A stretch of DNA of 64,000 nt, from assembly GCA_034440575.1 (NCBI GenBank), contig JAOTOL010001522.1, positions 589,001-653,000 on the forward strand, read 5' to 3'. Below, piece after piece: positions 11,680-20,955 of this stretch; the first letter of the stretch is position 1, and each line of letters starts with the position of its first letter. Under the pieces are notes generated by a model. It saw nothing but the letters and a program-made list of their open reading frames with translations. It searched no databases and was not told the origin of the DNA. A program made the translations under genes and the position numbers. This DNA comes from Imbricaverruca yamaguchii. Lineage: Eukaryota; Arthropoda; Thecostraca; Neoverrucidae.

Positions 11680-12230
11680 GACGTACGGTACGTGTGTCTT
11701 CGTAGGACTGGCGATATTGAATGTGTCTCTCCGTAGGTTTGGCGATATAGACTATGTGCTTCCGTAGTCCTGGCGATATGGGCTGTGTTTCCGTAGGTCT
11801 GGCGATGTGGACCGTGTTTCCGTAGGCTCGGCGATATGGACTGTTTCCATTGGTCCGGCGATATGGACCGTGTTTCCGTAGGCTCGGCGATATGGACGTG
11901 TGTTTGGGTTATTGATTTTACGACACATCGACCGTTGAGCCATGCAGCGTCGCCAATCTCTCACGCCGATTGGTCGCGGGAGAAGAGTAGCCGGCGATAT
12001 GGACTGCGTGTTTCAGTAGGTCTGGCGATATTGACCGTGTGTGTGTGTTTCCGTAGGTCTGATGATATGAACTGCGAGTGTGCCCCTAGGTCTGGCGGTA
12101 CGGGCCGTAATAGTTGCTCCGGACGTGTGCCAGTTCGGACCATGAGTATCTCCGTAGGAGTGGCGGTACGGATGACAAATGTCTTCGTAGGTCTAGCGGT
12201 ACGAACCGTGTCTCCATAGGGCCAGCAATA
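11680..12230. repeat. Degenerate minisatellite related to the 34-bp array
   Basis: The core TCCGTAGGTCTGGCGATATG recurs about 14 times with spacers of 10-25 bp. It merges into the 34-bp array to the right and is interrupted by a SINE fragment at 11904-11985. Confidence 0.85.
11904..11985 (-). mobile_element. SINE fragment (3' half)
   Basis: Matches the inverted 3' half of the tRNA-derived SINE seen complete at 52310-52474, including ACGACACATCGACC and CGCCAATCTCTCACGCCGATTGG. The tRNA-like head is missing and the copy sits inside the minisatellite. Confidence 0.75.
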
Positions 12231-12900
12231 CAGAATAAGTGTCTCCCTAGCTGTGAAGATACCCACCATGAGTGTATGGCCGTCAGTATGCATCCCTAGG
12301 CGCTGCGTTATGACCGTCAGTATGCATCCTTAGGTGCGGCGGTATGGCCGTCAGTATGGATCCCTAGGCACTGCGGTATGGCCGTGCCAGTATGCATCCC
12401 TAAGTGCGACGGTATGCCCATCAGTATGCCTCCCTAGGTGCGGCGGTATGGACATCAGTATGCCTCCATAGGGGCGGCGGTATGTTCATTAGTATGCATC
12501 CCTAGGTGTAGCGGTACAGCCGTCAGTATGCCTCCCTATGTGCTGCGGTATGCCCGTCAGTATGCATCCCTAGGTGCGGCGGTATGACCATCAGTATGCC
12601 TCCCTAGGTGCGGTGGCATGTTCATTAGTATGCATCCCTAAGTGTGACGGTATAGCCGTCAGTATGCCCCCCTATGTGCGGCGGTATGTCCGTCAGTATG
12701 CCTCCCTATGTGCGGCGGTATGTCCGTCAGTATGCCTCCATGTGTGCGGCGGTATGCCTCTCTATGTGCGGCGGTATGTCCGTCAGTATGCCTCCCTAGG
12801 TGCGGCGGTATTGACATCAGTATGCCTCCCCTAAGTGCGGCGGTGTCACCGTCAGTGTGCATCCCTAGATGCGGAGGTAGGGTGGTGGATGCGGCTCCGT
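12231..12900. repeat. 34-bp minisatellite, about 18 copies
   Basis: The unit CCTCCCTAGGTGCGGCGGTA plus TGTCCGTCAGTATG is 34 bp. Diverged units of the same core (CCGTAGGTGCGGCGG, ACGGACCGTG) continue to about 13040, inside the last coding exon of the RING gene, so the array and the coding tail share ancestry. Confidence 0.9.
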
Positions 12901-13213
12901 AGTGGTAGTGTAACGGACAGTGGCCTCGTAGGTCTGGTGGCACGGACCGTGTTTCCATAGGTGTGATGGTATGGACAGTGAATCGTCTTCGTAGTTGCGG
13001 CGGTACAGACCGTGGGCGTAGCTCCGTAGGTGCGGCGGGCGGGCGTCCTGATCAATGGTACACGATCCTCCGGCTGTGACTCCATCACATCTTCGTCCTC
13101 TTCAGAGTCCATACAGGACATGGCGGCGGTAGCCGATAGCACGCGCCGCTTACAGACCGGACAAGAGCGCTTAGTGCGCGTCAGCCACGGGTCCACGCAG
13201 TCTTTGTGGAAAG
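12852..13213 (-). CDS. RNF13-like exon 6: second half of RING-H2 and tail
   Basis: Acceptor CTGTCGGCAG. Begins by completing the Ala of CRHA, then FHKDCVDPWL and CPVCKRRV, which supply the last four zinc ligands. An acidic SEEDEDVMES segment and VPLIR follow, comparable with the EHTPLLR segment of RNF13. From about 13045 onward the frame is made of diverged 30-34 bp repeat units and stops at 12852. No good donor was seen in this tail, so both readings (stop here, or splice to 8445) remain open. Confidence 0.8.
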
Positions 13214-16200
13214 CTGCCGACAGACGGGACATCATCAGAACATCGGACAGTAGGCTGACACGCAGTGCCTGTGGAAGGCTGCCGACAGACGGGACATCAT
13301 CAGAACATCTGACGGTAGGCTGACACGCAGTGCCTGTGGAAGGCTGCCGGCAGACGGGACATCATCAGAACATCGGACAGTAGGCTGACACGCAGTACCT
13401 GTGGAAGGCTGCCGACAGACGGAACATCATCAGGACATCGGACAATAGGCCGACACGCAGTCTCCGTAGAAGGCTGCCGGCAGACGGGACACCACCAGAG
13501 CATAGCATAGTAGGCCGATACATGGCTTGAAACGCAGTCTCTGTGAATGGCTGCCGACAGGTAACCGAGACCTAGATGCCGACATCTAGGTCTCGGTTAC
13601 AAATCATTCAGGGTCCAATGACCACCCGGCGGGCACCAGACCGGCCGAGCTGGCCGGCCTCGCGGCCCAGGTCAGCTGGCACCTACCATGTCTGCACGGC
13701 AGCACGCGCACCACATCGCCTGCCACGTAGTCCTCCAGGCACACGGCGCACGTGTCCCACGGGTCCGTGGCCGGCTCAAACCGCTTTGTCGGGATGGCGT
13801 CCAGGATCTTCTTGGGCAGGATGCGACGGGCGGCACGCCGGCGCGCGCAGATATAGCGGCACACCTGGAGGAGGGGGGGCAGTTAGGGCAGCCGCAGAGT
13901 CGAGCTAGATCAGATACCATTCGGAACAGCTGCGTCAGAGCAGGCACATCAGCCCTCGCTACACGACCTGTGCGATCGATGCGCCCCTGAACAACAATAC
14001 CGCTACATGACCTGTACAGTCGATGTGTATGAACTACAATACACAGCAGCCCTCAGCTGCACACTTGTACCTAATCTACCAGTAGACTCAGACATCCCAC
14101 CCTCCATTTCTGAACAACAGCTGCGCTTCAGGACAACGCTAACATTACATCAAGATCAACTCCATCGAAAACCACCCGACACAGCGATGCCTCGGCTGGC
14201 CGGGCACCACGGGAGCCGGTCTGGGAGCAAACTACCACCATTTCGTGTTCAAATTGCCATAGCTACTTCAGATCTCAGCCTCACAACGCCTATCGCTGGA
14301 GCTCGACCGCCCACCAGGCCATTTTTGGTCCTCAGTCAACCAAAGGTCGAATACTTGTTCTCAGAAAAGGAACCGATATCACTCCGGTAGAAATCTTTGG
14401 CACTGCGATTTCAACAACCACAAAGCTTTCGCAATCACGGAGAGGCCAAAACACGAGGCCAAACTATGCATCGGCATTACTGGATCAGGCCTTCGGCTCG
14501 CCGAATACCTACCGGATCACGCTTCCATATTGGTCGGCCATACTTGCAGCCATCTCCATACTAAAGAAGCACAAAACGAGAAACGTGATACTTGTTCAGA
14601 CTTCCAAATAGCTTTTAAATCAATTAACAACACTTACGGCTGCCCACATCCAGTCACTGATCAAATCCAACATGCCGTGGCCCGCGATGTCAACAACTCT
14701 TCCTTCCTCTGGATACTGGGCCACTTCAATACTCCAAGAAACATGCTGGTAAAGCAAGCCTTAACATTTACCACTTATCCCAACATGGAATATTCGGTAG
14801 ACGGCTGCAAAGCAATCCTACGTCACTCACGTAAACATCACCAGGACACATGGACGCAACACAACTCTGCACCTCACCGCTCCAGCCATACCCATATGAA
14901 ACCAACGTTAGGCACGTGGAACACGTGCAACCAATCACACTGCCAAAATGAAGTCATCGTCACTAGACTCAGAACTGGTTGCACAAAGCTTACAAGGAAT
15001 CAATTAGATGATGACCATCTTGCAACACCTCACTGCGACACCCGCAATACCACATTGAGCATGGGCTGTAGCAGCTTTGAAGCTCAGACAACCAATTAAT
15101 GCCCTCTCCCAAAAGGAGGGCACCAGTTTCTTGCATTCTTCGCTTATGGATGAAGGACACACAACTTCCCCTCCAATTACTATTTGGCTATTTATACGCT
15201 ACCAAGCTAGCAGGATCAGTGTAGACGTCACACAACAGACACGCGCTGCGTGCCCGCGCAATCACTAGTAGCAGTAACGCAAATAACCATCCACGAATAG
15301 CATCGGGCGTAGGTGAGCCAAATCGCTTACACCACTCGATATAAATGGCTACCTAGCGGTGCCGTCGGACGTAGATGAGCCGACTTGCCTTAAACTTAAC
15401 ATTGTGTAAAACGGTTGCCCTGAGGTACCATCGAACATAGATGAATCCAATTACAAAATACCGTACTAACCGTACTAACCCGTACTAACTGACAACCCCG
15501 CATGGCATGCTCAGACAAACTCGCTACTAACACGCGGCAGTCGGCTTGATAGGCGGTGTGCACAATGACCTCCCTGCCCGCACGGTAAAAACCATCGGCG
15601 CTCTTCGATAAGTGTAGGCTGATGCTGTCACCGTGGCAAAATCAGCTTTCGTGCCAACCTTTTCCCACCCGAAAAACAAATTATCCTGCGAAGGAGTACG
15701 GCAAACTGAACGTTCGGAATCGTTGTGCTAGAAGCGACCTACAACGGCGATGTGGAGGTAGTTACAGAAAATACATAACGTGCGGTACCGTGGATTTTCG
15801 GTACAACAGAAGATTTTGAGCCTAAAGACGAGTATTAAAATAAAGGGCGAGTCCAGATACATGAATATATGAAGTTTCATACCGCGATTGTGTATTGCTA
15901 CAAAAACTTCAGCTGTCACTTAGGGGGAGGAACACGCTCAAACCAAAACCTACAGCTATCGAGTCTACAACTCGGAACCTGCTGCTTGCACGTATGCCTC
16001 CTTCAATATCAGCCCTCCCATGCCTTCTCGCACTGGAGCCAAAATATGCAGCTAGCAAATCTGAACCTCCTGGCCTCATGTTGGTTGGTTATTTGGGCTT
16101 AAGGGCGCTCCGACTACGAGGTCATTAAGCGCCCATTGGCCACATGTAGACCTATCCCATCATCAGCCCACCCTTTCCCCCTTGCAATGAATGAGAAACG

Positions 16201-17657
16201 TACAGCTAGGGAGTCTGCAACTTGGAAGCTCTCGGTGACATATAAACCAGTCGCAATATCAGCCCATCCCTCCCCTGCATTGATGACTTCATCCGTCAAT
16301 GGTAAAGAGAGTGGCGGTCGGTGCGGCTGAAACTTCTGCACGTTGGTGCGACTCTGAAGTAGCTGCCTCACGAGCATTCGCAACGCTGTACAACCATACG
16401 TATCAACCGCAACTAGTCAGCATCAGCATCAGCAAGCGTCAGCATCTACGCCGCATGCCCTATCACAACGACGAACACCAGTCATCGGCGATGCATGCTG
16501 CCGGTCACCGTCTTGAGTCGTACCAAACGTGGTTCCACATCTCCGAGTTGAAGCCGACACGGTACACCCGCTCCGACCGTGGGCCCCTCGGTGGCCGCTG
16601 CTGTGCTGCTCACACTTAGATGGTCCGGCTGTCGCCATCGTCGCGTGACGTGGTCGTCTGCTGCCGCTGTTTGCTCCGACCGCTCCTCTGTGTTATTATG
16701 TGTCTGACTGCACTAGCTTCCTGATGATGGCACTTCGAGCGATTATCGTGACTCTAGCAACTAACGTCTACACCTCCAACCATACTCACTTTGGAAAATC
16801 CCTTATTCGTGCCTGTACCGGCGTGCTCACTGCCATCTAGGCATGCATTCTTCTATTCTTATCTGCTACCTATAACCTTGTGACTGGTTTTCCTCACTGG
16901 TTCATTTTCTTTGCGTAAGTTTGCATCGAATATAAAAATGGCCATGCAAACCCACAAATATAAAAATGTGAATGGGCCAATAAATGCCAGTGTAGTGGTA
17001 TTGTCGGAACACACGCACGCACGCACACCCACAAACACATACGCACACGCACACACACAACCAGACAACAGGTCTCTAGCCACACATGCCAACATGGGGA
17101 GCATATCTGTGCAGCAGATCTAAACAGCACCGGACAGCCGGTTTGGACTTACGAGTTGAACGAAGCTGAATAACATGAACTCGCTAGACTATACAGTACA
17201 ACTGACAAACAAATCGAACAGCAGAGTTGAAAGCAGATCAGAACAGCACGAAACCCACCATTAGTGTACACAAGATGAGTAGACAGCCGAAGCATAGCAG
17301 AATGCATGGGATGAGGAAGGCGTAGAAGGTGAACGAGTAGTTCCCCGTCAACACCAGATGGTACCTGTAATGGAGAGATACCGTGAATAGGACAAAGCCG
17401 ATCATATCGACCAAAGCACATACATTGGCAGCCTTGGTGACTCAGTCTGTCCATTGGCCCGAAGACGGATTCTCACAGCCGCGCACGCGAATTGTCATGA
17501 TGGGCACGCATTCACATAGAGGATAGTCAAGCACAGATAGGATGCATCAATTGACAAATGCATCGCTGGATGGAATGCTGGACTGAATGGCGAATGGGAT
17601 GACAGACGCGGAGACAGAAACGTGGACACAGACAGATAGTGACAGATGCAGACACCT

Positions 17658-17709
<52 letters not shown>

Positions 17710-17710
17710 T

Positions 17711-17793
<83 letters not shown>

Positions 17794-20549
17794 GTCACGT
17801 ACAAACACACACACACACACACACAAGATGCCAATGCATTGATCAATTGCCAATGCATGGATGGGCAGATGGAAGGATGGATGGAATGTTGGATGAAATG
17901 GTGAATGGGATTACAGATGCTGAGACAGAAACATAGAAATACAGACAGACAGACATAGTCACAGATGCAGACAGCTAGAGACAGACAGACCACCACACCC
18001 ATCGCGAAACCTACCCGCTGTAGTAGAGGAAGTTGACCTCCAGTAGGATACCGTTGCTCTCTCCAATGAAGACGGATGGTACGTCCGCGGTGTCATAGCC
18101 CGACATGGGGGCTGAAACGCACGACCTGGTCAGGCGTCCGACCAGCATCGATACCAATCAAGGATTTGCCACACCAAACATGTGAGAATACACGGCGGAC
18201 GAACTTTATGTGCATGCTCTTATTGTTAAGGCCTTTTGAGCTCGTTCAAGTCCAAACGGCATAAGATATGAAGGCATGGGGACATTTTAAGACATGGGTT
18301 GAAAAAATATCTGATTCCTATATTTTGTTTTCATCTTGAGCATCATCCTCTGTGGAAAGCTTTCCTCTCTTTTTCTCATTTGGAGGCTGACTGTTGCTAT
18401 TTGACAATTAACTAATGTGAGGTGCTCAATATTCGCTGGAAAATACAAACCAAGATTCCGATGTCACATGTTTTGAAAACATATCCTCTCTGTGTTAAAG
18501 TACCAGAAAATAATATCCACATTCAGGATCACAAAGTACAAATTAAAACTGTTTATGATTGTTGTGAAACAAAAACCTGGTGAGTAGTTGACAGCCAATA
18601 CTGCAGCCCACCAAACACATACATTTTCGTACAATCAAGACAGACAAAACAATGCACACATCGACGAATCCATCGCCCTGCTAAAATTGGCCCCTATTAT
18701 ATCTAGGACACATCATTGTCTTAGTAAGCTGCCTTTAGCTGAGCCACATCATCATGTGTCTTGATGTTTTTTATATTGATGCCACATCATGGTTTGCTTC
18801 CATGTTTTCTTGCATCTTGCATCATCACGATTTACTCTGATGCCTTCCTTGTATCCAGGCCACATTATCATTTGCTTTGGTGCTTTCATTGTATCTAGGT
18901 GATATAATCATCTGTCTTGTGCTTGGTGAAGGTGGTTTATATGTAGAAGGTGCTTTCCTTCTACATATAAACCAGACTGATTGCAAGCAAACACGATTAG
19001 TTAAATACCTGGCAGTACTAGGCGAATGGAATGAATGCATCACTCACAGACCACGTCGCTGCCGACGTTGTGTACGATGACGGCGTCGAAGCCGGCGCGC
19101 TGTCCGTGCTCCACCTGCACGGTGGGCGTACAGTTGGCCTTGGCCAGCAGCACGAACCAGTGGCGGCCGGCGCGGTTGGCGGGCGGGCTCACCTCCAGCG
19201 GCAGACAGCCGTCCGCCGGCCGGCCGGACATCAGCACACCCTGCCACAGACGACGCCGGCCGGACATTAGCACACCCTACCACAGACGACGCCGACGGAC
19301 ATCAGCACATCCTGTCACAAACATCAGCATATCCTGCCACAGACGACGCCGGCCGGACATCAGCACACCCTGCCACAGGGACACCGGCACAAGGCATCAG
19401 CACACCCTGCCACAGACGACGCCGGCCGGACATCAGCACACCCTGCCACAGACGACGCCGGCCGGACATCAGCACACCCTGCCACAGACGACGCCGGCCG
19501 GACATCAGCACACCCTGTCACAAGCATCAGCACACCCTGCCACAGACGACGCCGGCCGGACATCAGCACACCTTGCCACAGACGACGCCGGCTGGACATC
19601 AGCACACCCTGTCACAAGCATCAGCACATCCTGCCACAGACGACGCCGGCCGCACATCAGCACACCCTGCCACAGATGACGCCGGCCGGACATCAGCGTG
19701 TCCTGCCACAAACGACGAACTCAGACACCGGCAGCACGATGGACGCCCGCTGGCTACAGTATTCCCAGCCGTGATCTACTCTGGTGGTGGTGGATTGAAG
19801 TTTAGGGGCGCGTCGACATCTAGGGTCATTTTGCGCCCATAACGCCGTGATCTACTCTGTGGTAGTCAAGTTGCACATGGTGTTGGTGTGATTTGAAGGG
19901 AAGCCAATGCAGACGGAACACCAACACGCATGGCTGGAAACACGGCATTGCCCTCGATGATCTTCATCCAAAACATTATCCTCTCCAGGTAATCATCCAC
20001 TACATTTTGTCGAAAGACGAACGAAATTCCTCGAAAATGACTGCAAGCTCACTGCCATCTGATAAGGACCCCAAAACCGACTGATTCCAAAGAAATACAA
20101 TCCTGTTTACATGTTTACACATGGACAAAGGTAGTAGGATGGTTAGTCAAGCATCTATCGTTCACGTTCACAAGGATCACCGGAAGTGGGAAACACACGA
20201 TCATTGACAAGAAAGCAAAGTAAGGAAGGAGAGTCAAGCTTCACTTCATCTAGTTATCTGCTTCGACCATCATCTGTATTTTGCACTGCTAACAGCGTGT
20301 GCAGCTCCCTGGAATCAGACCCAGTCAGGGAAGGAGGAGACGAGTTACAGCTGTTGGAGTGGCACGCCGCGGTTGTCCCCAGTCCGCCATACGCACCGAC
20401 ATGCCCCTCCACGGCAACATGGGGCCGAAAGTCGACATCTCGGCGTCCATTTTGTACTCGAGGTTACGCGCGGCGTTCACGACGAACACGTCGGAGGCGG
20501 CGGGCCGGACGGCAGCCAGCGCCGACAGCAGCCACAGCACGTGCAGCAT
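12852..20549 (-). CDS. RNF13-like: PA-TM-RING E3 ubiquitin ligase, RNF13/RNF167 type (six exons)
   Basis: Exons on the minus strand are 20549-20397, 19240-19048, 18111-18015, 17364-17259, 13864-13687 and 13213-12852. All have GT-AG edges and phases join without a break, giving about 362 residues (human RNF13 is 381). In order: signal peptide (MLHVLWLLSALAAV), PA domain with FVLLAKANC and AVIVHNVGSD, then VPSVFIGES, one membrane segment (FYAFLIPCILLCFGCLLILC), a basic juxtamembrane stretch, and RING-H2 with CAVC, C-R-H, H-K-D-C and C-P-V-C ligands all present, then an acidic tail. The family sits in endosomal/lysosomal membranes and ubiquitinates targets with an E2; that role is family knowledge. 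Odd points: three introns or tails hold minisatellites copied from exon edges, and the last 60 residues run into repeat DNA, so the true C terminus is uncertain. A GT-rich promoter or poly(A) site was not identified. Confidence 0.86.
13214..13560. repeat. 65-bp minisatellite made of the RING-exon splice acceptor
   Basis: Copies of the exon 6 edge start at 13275, 13340, 13405, 13470 and 13546 (plus coordinates of AAGGCTGCC), 65 bp apart except the last at 76. On the minus strand each has CTGTCGGCAG followed by CCTTCCAC and, in the spliced frame, codes Ala-Phe/Ile-His-Arg-His/Asp-Cys-Val, matching the authentic AFHKDCV with its zinc-binding His and Cys. Downstream of that each copy returns to intronic sequence. 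Confidence 0.92.
13561..13600. repeat. Perfect 18-bp hairpin
   Basis: Left arm GTAACCGAGACCTAGATG (13561-13578), loop CCGA, right arm an exact reverse complement (13583-13600). It begins at the base after the last 65-bp repeat copy ends, in intron 5 of the RNF13-like gene. Confidence 0.95.
13687..13864 (-). CDS. RNF13-like exon 5: juxtamembrane and first half of RING-H2
   Basis: Acceptor CCTCCAG, donor CATG/GTAGGT. Encodes the basic stretch ICARRRAARRILPKK, the conserved LDAIPTKRFEP linker, and CAVCLEDYVAGDVVRVLPC-R-H, which gives the first four zinc ligands. It ends one base into the Ala codon completed by exon 6. Confidence 0.88.
14400..15096 (+). pseudogene. Non-LTR retrotransposon RNase H fragment in an intron
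   Basis: An open plus-strand frame reads LAEYLPDHASIL (the usual RLPDHASIFTAE segment at the RNase H second strand), then FQIAFKSINNTY (the usual SDSLSALQAL segment), FLWILGHFNTPRN (normally WIPGHxxIxGNE) and VTRLRTGCTKLTRNQL (normally RLRxGHxxLTHxxL). A damaged Cys/His end follows. Catalytic residues are mostly lost (no DGS, no SDS, no GHxGI), so the domain is dead. It belongs to the jockey/I-like group by motif order and lies in antisense orientation in intron 4 of the RNF13-like gene. Confidence 0.72.
15097..17258. other. Intron 4 of the RNF13-like gene, right part
   Basis: Holds a diverged pair of blocks at about 15925-16020 and 16140-16280 (both contain AATATCAGCCC(A/T)CCC and a run resembling ACAGCTA...GAGTCT), a dispersed-repeat fragment at 16083-16137 and GCATACAC-type simple sequence near 17010-17060. 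No exon was recognised. Confidence 0.45.
16083..16137 (-). mobile_element. Short dispersed repeat fragment, inverted
   Basis: Reads GGTTGGTTATTTGGGCTTAA then GGGCGC, CGACTACGAGGTCATTAA and GCGCCC. This is the inverted form of the family at 8752 and 10014 and links it to the 45-bp elements at 19793 and 20797. Confidence 0.65.
17259..17364 (-). CDS. RNF13-like exon 4: transmembrane segment
   Basis: Acceptor CATTACAG, donor AATG/GTGGGT. Encodes YHLVLTGNYSFTFYAFLIPC and ILLCFGCLLILCTLM, a single strongly hydrophobic helix in the position of the RNF13 membrane segment (LVPEFSLPLEYYLIPFL). Confidence 0.85.
17659..17828. repeat. (GACA)n microsatellite followed by (CA)n
   Basis: About 33 GACA units with a CATA interruption near 17708, then a short (CA)n tract at 17804-17826. 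It gives Cys-Leu-Ser-Val or Asp-Arg-Gln-Thr artefact frames. It lies in intron 3 of the RNF13-like gene. Confidence 0.97.
18015..18111 (-). CDS. RNF13-like exon 3: end of PA domain
   Basis: Acceptor GCGTTTCAG, donor AGCGG/GTAGGT. Encodes PMSGYDTADVPSVFIGESNG then ILLEVNFLYYSG; the VPSVFIGES block is the conserved close of the PA domain in RNF13. Confidence 0.87.
18112..19047. other. Intron 2 of the RNF13-like gene
   Basis: AT-rich, no gene seen. Contains degenerate repeats of the type CTAGG(A/C)CACATCATCATTTG, GATGCTTTC between about 18700 and 18905, and the hairpin at 18934-18973. Confidence 0.5.
18934..18973. repeat. Perfect 17-bp hairpin
   Basis: Left arm GGTTTATATGTAGAAGG (18934-18950), loop TGCTTT, right arm CCTTCTACATATAAACC (18957-18973), no mismatch. 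Intronic, 75 bp from the PA exon donor. Confidence 0.95.
19048..19240 (-). CDS. RNF13-like exon 2: protease-associated domain core
   Basis: Acceptor TGTGGCAG, donor GTCT/GTGAGT. Encodes GVLMSGRPADGCLPLEV, then HWFVLLAKANCTPTVQVEHG and QRAGFDAVIVHNVGSDV, which align with the RNF13 PA domain (ANACEPI, FIVLIRRLDC, AQRAGYKAAIVHNVDSD). The first 18 bases are repeated in the adjoining 36-bp array; choosing any upstream acceptor would keep the frame. Confidence 0.88.
19221..19712. repeat. 36-bp minisatellite made of the PA-exon splice acceptor
   Basis: The unit is CATCAGCACACCCTGCCACA plus GACGACGCCGGCCGGA (36 bp), with some 22-bp short units; about 14 copies. On the minus strand each carries CGTCGTCTGTGGCAG followed by GGTGTGCTGATGTCCGG, identical to the real acceptor and exon start. 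The array is open in the exon frame and would read GVLMSGRRRLWQ per unit. Confidence 0.95.
19793..19845 (-). repeat. 45-bp dispersed element with GGGCGC/GCGCCC ends
   Basis: Reads AGTTTAGGGGCGCGTCGAC, ATCTAGGGTCATTTT, GCGCCCATAAC. A close copy is at 20797-20843, and the core matches the fragment at 16083-16137. Confidence 0.6.
20397..20549 (-). CDS. RNF13-like exon 1: signal peptide and start of PA domain
   Basis: The ATG at 20549 opens MLHVLWLLSALAAVRPAAS, a classic signal peptide, followed by DVFVVNAARN and STFGPMLPWRGMS, which match the ADVFxV and FGAxLPxEGL segments of RNF13. Donor GTGCGT. The next in-frame upstream codons were not needed to reach a complete protein. Confidence 0.85.
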
Positions 20550-20796
20550 GACGTCACTGGACGGTGGTCAGCCAGCCCGAGGCGCCACAGCACCGGCAGC
20601 TCGACCTGCCGGCGGAGCAGCCGACAGCGGTCACACTTCGCCAGAGGGCATCACATGGACAATGGAACACAGAGGACAAACAGCAACATCAGTGAGCAAT
20701 GTCTCATAACTAGAAACACAAATTTAGCCATGTAGATGACATGCATTCTGATGACATGTCACATATTTTCTACCATGATGTGTTTGATGATGAATT

Positions 20797-20843
20797 GGAG
20801 TTTAGGGGCACATCGACTACCAGGGTCATTTTGCGCCCATAAC
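20797..20843 (-). repeat. 45-bp dispersed element, second copy
   Basis: Reads GGAGTTTAGGGGCACATCGAC, TACCAGGGTCATTTT, GCGCCCATAACTG; about 85 percent like the copy at 19793-19845 by eye. Confidence 0.6.
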
Positions 20844-20913
20844 TGTGCCATGATGTGTTTGACCACACACATTTTATATTATTCCTTTAGTAAAAATTAC
20901 ACAGTAGTACAAT

Positions 20914-20955
20914 GTAGGTGGTACCAGCTCGTATTTAGGAGCTGGCACCACCTAC
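20914..20955. repeat. 17-bp hairpin with one mismatch
   Basis: Left arm GTAGGTGGTACCAGCTC (20914-20930), loop of 8 nt, right arm GAGCTGGCACCACCTAC (20939-20955); one A:C mispair. Confidence 0.93.

Noticed and set aside
17587..18002. Long Cys-Leu-Ser-Val and Asp-Arg-Gln-Thr open frames
   Set aside because: They are translations of the (GACA)n microsatellite in both directions.
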